A stretch of 64,000 bases of DNA from Streptomyces sp. NRRL F-6131 (GTDB lineage Bacteria; Actinomycetota; Actinomycetes; Streptomycetales; Streptomycetaceae). Shown one piece after another: positions 60,026-64,000 of this stretch; position 1 is the first letter of the stretch, and the number at the start of each line of letters is the position of its first letter. The stretch lies in assembly GCA_000719695.1 (NCBI GenBank), contig JOHN01000007.1, positions 106,882 to 170,881 of the forward strand, read 5' to 3'. The notes beneath the pieces were generated by a model, which did not search any database, had not been told where the DNA came from, and saw only the letters and a program-made list of their open reading frames with translations. The position numbers and the translations under genes are program-made.

Positions 60026-61129
60026 CTACTCGGCCTTCTCGGCGGCCGCGGCGGTGAGCCCGGCGGACCACTTCTCCTCGACGTTGCCGAACTTCCAGTA
60101 GGCGATCGCCGCCGCCCAGGTCAGCAGGAAGAGCCCGACGATGGCGTAGCCGACGAAGTTGAGGTCCAGCTCGCCGATCCAGGCGACCGGGCCGCTGGTG
60201 ACGTCCAGCTTCTCGCCGAGCAGCCCGATCAGCTCGATCGAGCCGATGACCAGGGCGACCAGCACCGAGAGGCCGGTCACGGTCAGGTTGTAGTAGATCT
60301 TCCGGACGGGCTTGGAGAAGGCCCACTCGTAGGCGAAGTTCATGAACGAGCCGTCGATGGTGTCCAGCAGGCTCATCCCCGCCGCGAACAGGATCGGCAG
60401 CACCAGCAGCGCGTACCAGGGCAGCTGGAACGCCGCCGCGCCGCCGGCCAGCACCAGCAGCGACACCTCGGTGGCGGTGTCGAAGCCCAGGCCGAACAGC
60501 AGGCCGACCGGGTACATGTGCCAGGGCTTGGTGACGGCCCTGGTCACCCGGCCGAGGATGCGGTTCATCAGACCGCGCTTCTCCAGCTGCGCCTCCAGCT
60601 CGGCCTCGTCGTACTCGCCCTCGCGCATTCGGCGGAAGACCTTGAGGATGCCGTTGAACGCGCCCAGGTTGATCAGGCCGAGCGCGAGCAGGAAGGTGCC
60701 GGAGACGGTGACGCCGATCAGGCCGGTCGTCTCGTGCAGGGTGGAGCCGTCCTCCTCGACCTGGCCGGCCAGCGAGCGGATGCCGAGGGCGAGCAGGGCG
60801 CAGAGGCCGAAGACGATGGACGAGTGCCCCAGCGAGAACCAGAAGCCGACCGAGAGCGGCCGCTTGCCCTGGCCCATCAGCTTGCGGGTGGTGTTGTCGA
60901 TGGCGGCGATGTGGTCGGCGTCGAAGGCGTGCCGCATGCCGAGCGTGTACGCGGTGAGTCCCATGCCGGCGCCGAAGGCCTGGCCGCCGACGTCGTAGTG
61001 CTCGGGGGCGACGAGCGCGAGCAGGGTGAACCAGCCGATCACGTGCAGCGCCAGGATGAAGCCGCCCATGCCTGCCAGGCGGATCCACTCCTCACGGGTG
61101 AGCCGGTCGCGCCAGCGGGGGCCGGTCAT
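60026..61129 (-). CDS. NiCoT family nickel/cobalt transporter
   Basis: 367 residues with about eight membrane helices. The family signature RHAFDADHIAAIDN is in the second helix, and FWFSLGHSSIVF, LFGLGFDTATEVSLL and LDTIDGSFMNFAYEW follow, as in HoxN/NixA. It imports nickel or cobalt. A Nur-type box lies upstream, so it is probably repressed by nickel. ATG 61129 has AAAGGA upstream. Confidence 0.93.
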   Translation of the reverse strand: MTGPRWRDRLTREEWIRLAGMGGFILALHVIGWFTLLALVAPEHYDVGGQAFGAGMGLTAYTLGMRHAFDADHIAAIDNTTRKLMGQGKRPLSVGFWFSLGHSSIVFGLCALLALGIRSLAGQVEEDGSTLHETTGLIGVTVSGTFLLALGLINLGAFNGILKVFRRMREGEYDEAELEAQLEKRGLMNRILGRVTRAVTKPWHMYPVGLLFGLGFDTATEVSLLVLAGGAAAFQLPWYALLVLPILFAAGMSLLDTIDGSFMNFAYEWAFSKPVRKIYYNLTVTGLSVLVALVIGSIELIGLLGEKLDVTSGPVAWIGELDLNFVGYAIVGLFLLTWAAAIAYWKFGNVEEKWSAGLTAAAAEKAE

Positions 61130-61194
61130 CGGGGGTCCTTTCGTGGAGCCGTCGGGACTCCGGGGCGCCGGAGCTGGGCCATCTTTCCTTCTCG

Positions 61195-61227
61195 TCGTAA
61201 TTAGTTGCAAGTCATGCGCAATTACGA
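61195..61227. promoter_or_regulatory. Nur box upstream of the nickel transporter
   Basis: TTGCAA-GTCAT-GCGCAA (61205-61221) matches the Nur pattern tTGCaa-N5-ttGCAA, read from either strand. Outer arms TCGTAATT (61195-61202) and AATTACGA (61220-61227) add a second dyad. Nur is the nickel-responsive Fur-family repressor of Streptomyces. Confidence 0.8.
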
Positions 61228-61414
61228 CCTGGTCACCAGATGGCGGACGAACATCGCCCGGACCGGGCGGAGCGGTGGAGGTCGTCGCCGGGGCCACCAC
61301 CGGAGATGGTCATGAACCGTACAAGCAGTGGTAACCCGAGATGCCTGGCGGATGTCGTTCTACGCGCGGATACTCGGCCTTACCGCACCCCAACCCCCTC
61401 TGGAGGGACGGCAC

Positions 61415-62347
61415 ATGACGCTCCGTCGAAGCGCTGTCGCACTGGCCGCGTCCACCCTGCTCGCCACCGGCCCGATCGCGCTCACCACCCCCACCACGGC
61501 CTCCGCCGCGACCACGGCGCTCCCCCACCGCGTCCTGTTCGACAACAGCAAGGGCGAGACCGCCGGCAACGCCGACTGGATCATCTCCACCGCCCAGCCC
61601 GACCCGCGCGTCCAGAACGCCGACCCCACCACCGAGAAGAGCTGGACCGGCGCGCTCTCCGCCTGGGGCGTCGCCCTGCAGAAGACCGGCCAGTACAGCC
61701 TCAGGACCCTCCCGGCCAGCTCCACCATCAGCTACGGCACCGGCGCCGCGCTCGACCTGGCCAACTTCGACACCTTCGTGATCCCGGAGCCGAACATCCG
61801 GTTCTCCGCGGCGGAGAAGTCCGCGATCATGCGCTACGTGCAGAACGGCGGCGGGCTCTTCCTGATCTCCGACCACGACCGGAGCGACCGCAACAACGAC
61901 GGCTGGGACTCCCCGGCGATCATCAACGACCTGTTCACCGACAACGGCGTGAACGACGACGACCCGTTCGGCTTCTCGGTGGACGTCAAGAACATCTCCA
62001 CCGACAACCCGCGCGCCGTCGACGACGCCGCCGACCCGGTGCTGCACGGCCCCTTCGGCACCGTGACCGGCTCGATCCTGCGCTCCGGCACCACCTTCAC
62101 CCTCAAGCCGGCCGACAACCCCAAGGTCAAGGGCATCGTCCACCGCACCGGCACCTCCGGGAACACCGGCGCCTTCTTCGTCACCAGCGGCTACGGCACG
62201 GGCCGGATCGCCGCCTGGGGCGACAGCTCCCCCGCCGACGACGGCACCGGGCAGCCGGGCAACAACCTGTTCAACGGCTGGAACGACCCGGCCGGCACCA
62301 ACGCCGCCCTCGCCCTCAACGCCACCGCCTGGCTGAGCAAGGCCTGA
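61415..62347 (+). CDS. Secreted protein with GATase-like fold
   Basis: 310 residues. The signal peptide ends in TASAA. The body has FDNSKGETAGNADW, FDTFVIPEPNIRFSAAE, NGGGLFLISDHDRSDRNNDG and a C-terminal YGTGRIAAWGDSSPADDG. The pattern is like a class I glutamine amidotransferase-like fold without the usual Cys nucleophile. Actinomycete homologues are called hydrolases, but activity is unknown. GGAGGGA precedes ATG 61415. Confidence 0.65.
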   Translation: MTLRRSAVALAASTLLATGPIALTTPTTASAATTALPHRVLFDNSKGETAGNADWIISTAQPDPRVQNADPTTEKSWTGALSAWGVALQKTGQYSLRTLPASSTISYGTGAALDLANFDTFVIPEPNIRFSAAEKSAIMRYVQNGGGLFLISDHDRSDRNNDGWDSPAIINDLFTDNGVNDDDPFGFSVDVKNISTDNPRAVDDAADPVLHGPFGTVTGSILRSGTTFTLKPADNPKVKGIVHRTGTSGNTGAFFVTSGYGTGRIAAWGDSSPADDGTGQPGNNLFNGWNDPAGTNAALALNATAWLSKA

Positions 62348-62478
62348 GCCCCGCCCCCTGCCCTCACCCACCGCCTGCCCTCACCCACCGCGCGCCCGGC
62401 CCACCCGCCGGGCGCGCGCCCGCTTCCTCCCCTACTGTCGGAATGATCCGCACCGACCGGGACCCGATGGGAGCGGCC

Positions 62479-63974
62479 ATGCCCTCGTACCCCTACCGCA
62501 CCACCCGCGAGGACCTGCGCGTCCCCCTCCCCGACGGCACCGAGCTCCACGCCCGCCTCTGGCGCCCGGAGACCGACGAACCCGTCCCCGTCGTCCTGGA
62601 GTACTCCACCGGCCGACTCACCGACTGGACCGCCACCGAGGACGCCCGCCGCCACCCCTGGTTCGCCGGCCACGGCCACGCCGCCCTCCGGGTCGACGCC
62701 CGCGGCCACGGCAACTCCGGCGGCCTCCCGCCCACCGCCTCCTCGGAGGACCTCACCGCCGACGGCGCCGAACTCGCCCGGTGGCTCGCCGACCGTCCCT
62801 GGTGCAACGGACGGATCGGCCTGCTCGGCACCGGCGCGGCGGGCGCCCTCGCCCTGCGGATCGCCGCCCACGCCCCCGACGCCGTGCACGCCGTCGTCAC
62901 CGCCTGCCCCGACGGCCCGCACCGCCTCGGCGGCGCCGTCCTCGCCGCCGACGGCCACACCCGCGCCACCGCCCACCTCGCCGACGCCGCCCGTCCACCG
63001 GACCCGCAGTACGTCGGCGACGACTGGCGGGCCCTGTGGCTGGCCCGGCTCGACGCCCTGGAACCGCCGCTCGCCGACTGGCTCGCCGCCCCACCGGCGC
63101 CCGCACCGGTCGCCGCCGTCCCCACCCTCGCCGCCGCCGGCTGGGGCGACCCCTCCGCCGCCACCGTCCTCGCCCTCGCCGGGCGGTCCACCGACGACAC
63201 CCCCGTCCGCGCCGTCCTCGGCCCCTGGCCGCACGGACTCCCCGACGAGCTCCTCCCCGAGGCGCTGCGCTGGTACGACCACTGGCTGCGCGACATCGAC
63301 GCCGGCGCCCTCGCCACCCCCGTCCTGCGCAGCTGGCTCGCCACCCGCTGGGCCGCCGACGACCCCTGGCCCTCCCCCACCGTCCACCGGCTCCCCTACG
63401 GCCTCGACGGCCCGCTGCGCACCGCCGGCACCGCCTCCGAGGACCGCTGGGTGCACGTCCGCTCCCCCCAGCACACCGGCCTCAACGCCGGCGCCTACGT
63501 CCCGCTCGGCCGCCCCGCCGACCAGCCGCCCGACCAGCGCGAGGAGGACGGCCGCTCGGTCTGCTTCGACTCCCGGCCGCTGCCCGAGGCCCTGGAACTC
63601 CACGGCTCCCCCGCCCTGACCCTGCGCCCCCACCCGGACCGCGGCCCCGCACTGATCGCCGCCCGGCTCTGCGCCGTCGCCCCCGACGGCACCTCGACCC
63701 TGCTCACCCGCGGCGTCCACGCCCTCCCGGCGCCCCCCGAGGCCTCCCGCGCCCCCGTCGACCTCACCGTGGCGCTGGCCCCCGTCGGGGTCACCGTCCC
63801 GGCCGGCCACCGCCTGCGGCTCGCCCTCTCCTCCGCCTACTGGCCCTGGCTGTGGCCCGACGCCGACCCCACCGGCTTCGCCGTCGACCCCTCCCGCTCC
63901 ACCCTGTTCCTCCCCGTCCGCCTCCCCGCCGCCGACGCCCCCGCCGGCCCCGACGCCCCGTCCTTCCACTCCCC
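62479..63974 (+). CDS. CocE/NonD family hydrolase, 3' truncated
   Basis: At least 498 residues; the stop is lost at the end of genomic sequence. The alpha/beta hydrolase start has RRHPWFAGHGHAALRVDARG and GLLGTGAAGALALRIAAHAP. The nucleophile motif, normally GxSxxG, here reads GTGAAG, so the catalytic Ser is Gly or shifted. The C-terminal beta part (RLALSSAYWPWLWPD) is the family jelly-roll. CocE-like enzymes cleave esters or X-Pro dipeptides. I use ATG 62479 (GGGAG); ATG 62467 and ATG 62443 in the same frame are possible. The long minus-strand frame opposite is a shadow. Confidence 0.78.
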
Positions 63975-64000
63975 CTGTCTCTTATACACATCTCCGAGCC
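63975..64000. other. Nextera adapter, sequencing artefact
   Basis: CTGTCTCTTATACACATCT (63975-63993) is the Tn5 mosaic end and CCGAGCC (63994-64000) continues the Nextera read-2 adapter. Its reverse translation contains the artefact peptide MCIRDR. It is not genomic and marks a contig end or misassembly. Confidence 0.95.

Noticed and set aside
62191..63969. 592-codon minus-strand frame opposite the CocE gene
   Set aside because: Gly/Val/Ala-rich low-complexity with no motif. The plus strand shows an alpha/beta hydrolase frame with a ribosome site, truncated by the adapter.
63975..64000. Possible transposon end
   Set aside because: The Tn5 mosaic end runs directly into the Nextera adapter; no transposase or target duplication. 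It is a library artefact.
1..64000. tRNA, rRNA or riboswitch genes
   Set aside because: No cloverleaf, rRNA core or known aptamer pattern was recognised by eye. A covariance-model scan would be needed to exclude short ncRNAs.

Overview
The window is about 64 kb of very GC-rich DNA with GC-dominated third codon positions, GTG starts, leaderless genes, a mycothiol-dependent-type enzyme, Tat-type signals and an rppA-type chalcone-synthase-like gene next to a CYP158-like P450. This points to Streptomycetaceae (Streptomyces or Kitasatospora). I see no rRNA, tRNA, CRISPR array, prophage or insertion sequence. The last 26 bases (63975-64000) are not genomic: they match the Tn5 mosaic end plus Nextera adapter, so the genomic sequence stops at 63974 inside a CocE-type hydrolase gene.

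Layout. 1-1340: end of a sensor kinase and its NarL-type regulator. 1.6-3.3 kb: a Pr6Pr membrane protein, a lone antitoxin gene with a Doc-toxin stub, and a frameshifted S41 peptidase relic. 3.3-9.4 kb: two ABC-F ATPases (one with a long structured leader, one near-leaderless), a secreted trypsin-like protease and a nitroreductase. 9.4-14.6 kb: a GNAT, an aldo/keto reductase behind a MerR-type promoter, a GH18 chitinase behind a DasR-type site, and an odd zinc-ribbon SDR. 14.6-17.5 kb: a hypothetical membrane protein, a DUF6191-like protein, an Mrr nuclease-TerD fusion, and cutA. 17.5-22.3 kb: an Eis-like acetyltransferase, a mycothiol-dependent-type enzyme, VanZ, and SDR/TetR divergent genes. 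22.4-25.7 kb: P450, rppA (tetrahydroxynaphthalene synthase) and a coupled NUDIX hydrolase, which looks like a pigment unit. 25.8-33.9 kb: a SHOCT membrane protein, tex, an APH-like kinase, a PIN-like/FHA protein, MDR/ArsR divergent genes and a tyrosine phosphatase. 34-39.7 kb: a Cys-rich pentapeptide protein, a DUF2079 protein, an SGNH hydrolase, and HxlR/aminotransferase divergent genes. 39.8-40.5 kb: an intact vapBC pair. 40.5-51.4 kb: a secreted purple-acid-type phosphatase, a SpaA-repeat surface protein, a redox group (Zn-finger protein, 2Fe-2S ferredoxin, FAD dehydrogenase), a secreted lipase and an ExeM-type nuclease. 51.5-53.5 kb: a TrmB/LuxR-type regulator divergent from a secreted repeat peptide (GPGIGWD copies) and a small partner protein. 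53.6-59.9 kb: a 2068-residue RHS protein. 60-64 kb: a Nur-box nickel transporter, a secreted protein and the CocE gene.

The best candidate for an undescribed system is the 51.5-53.5 kb locus: a regulator with an N-terminal winged-helix-like region and a C-terminal LuxR HTH, facing a two-gene unit for a signal-peptide precursor with five GWD-ending repeats and a 90-residue partner. It has the layout of a secreted-peptide signalling or peptide-maturation cassette, but I can name no function. Second-tier oddities are the Mrr-TerD fusion, the PIN-like/Zn/FHA protein, the zinc-ribbon SDR lacking the SDR tyrosine, the ABC-F leader with a possible minimal uORF, and the RHS protein with a cationic tail and no immunity gene.

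A theme across the window is short degenerate tandem repeats in gaps between genes, with a different unit length each time (8, 9, 12, 13, 14, 16, 17, 22 bp). Strong GC hairpins close most transcription units. Candidate operators (DasR, Nur, MerR-type promoter, HxlR, ArsR, VapB) sit where the neighbouring genes would predict.
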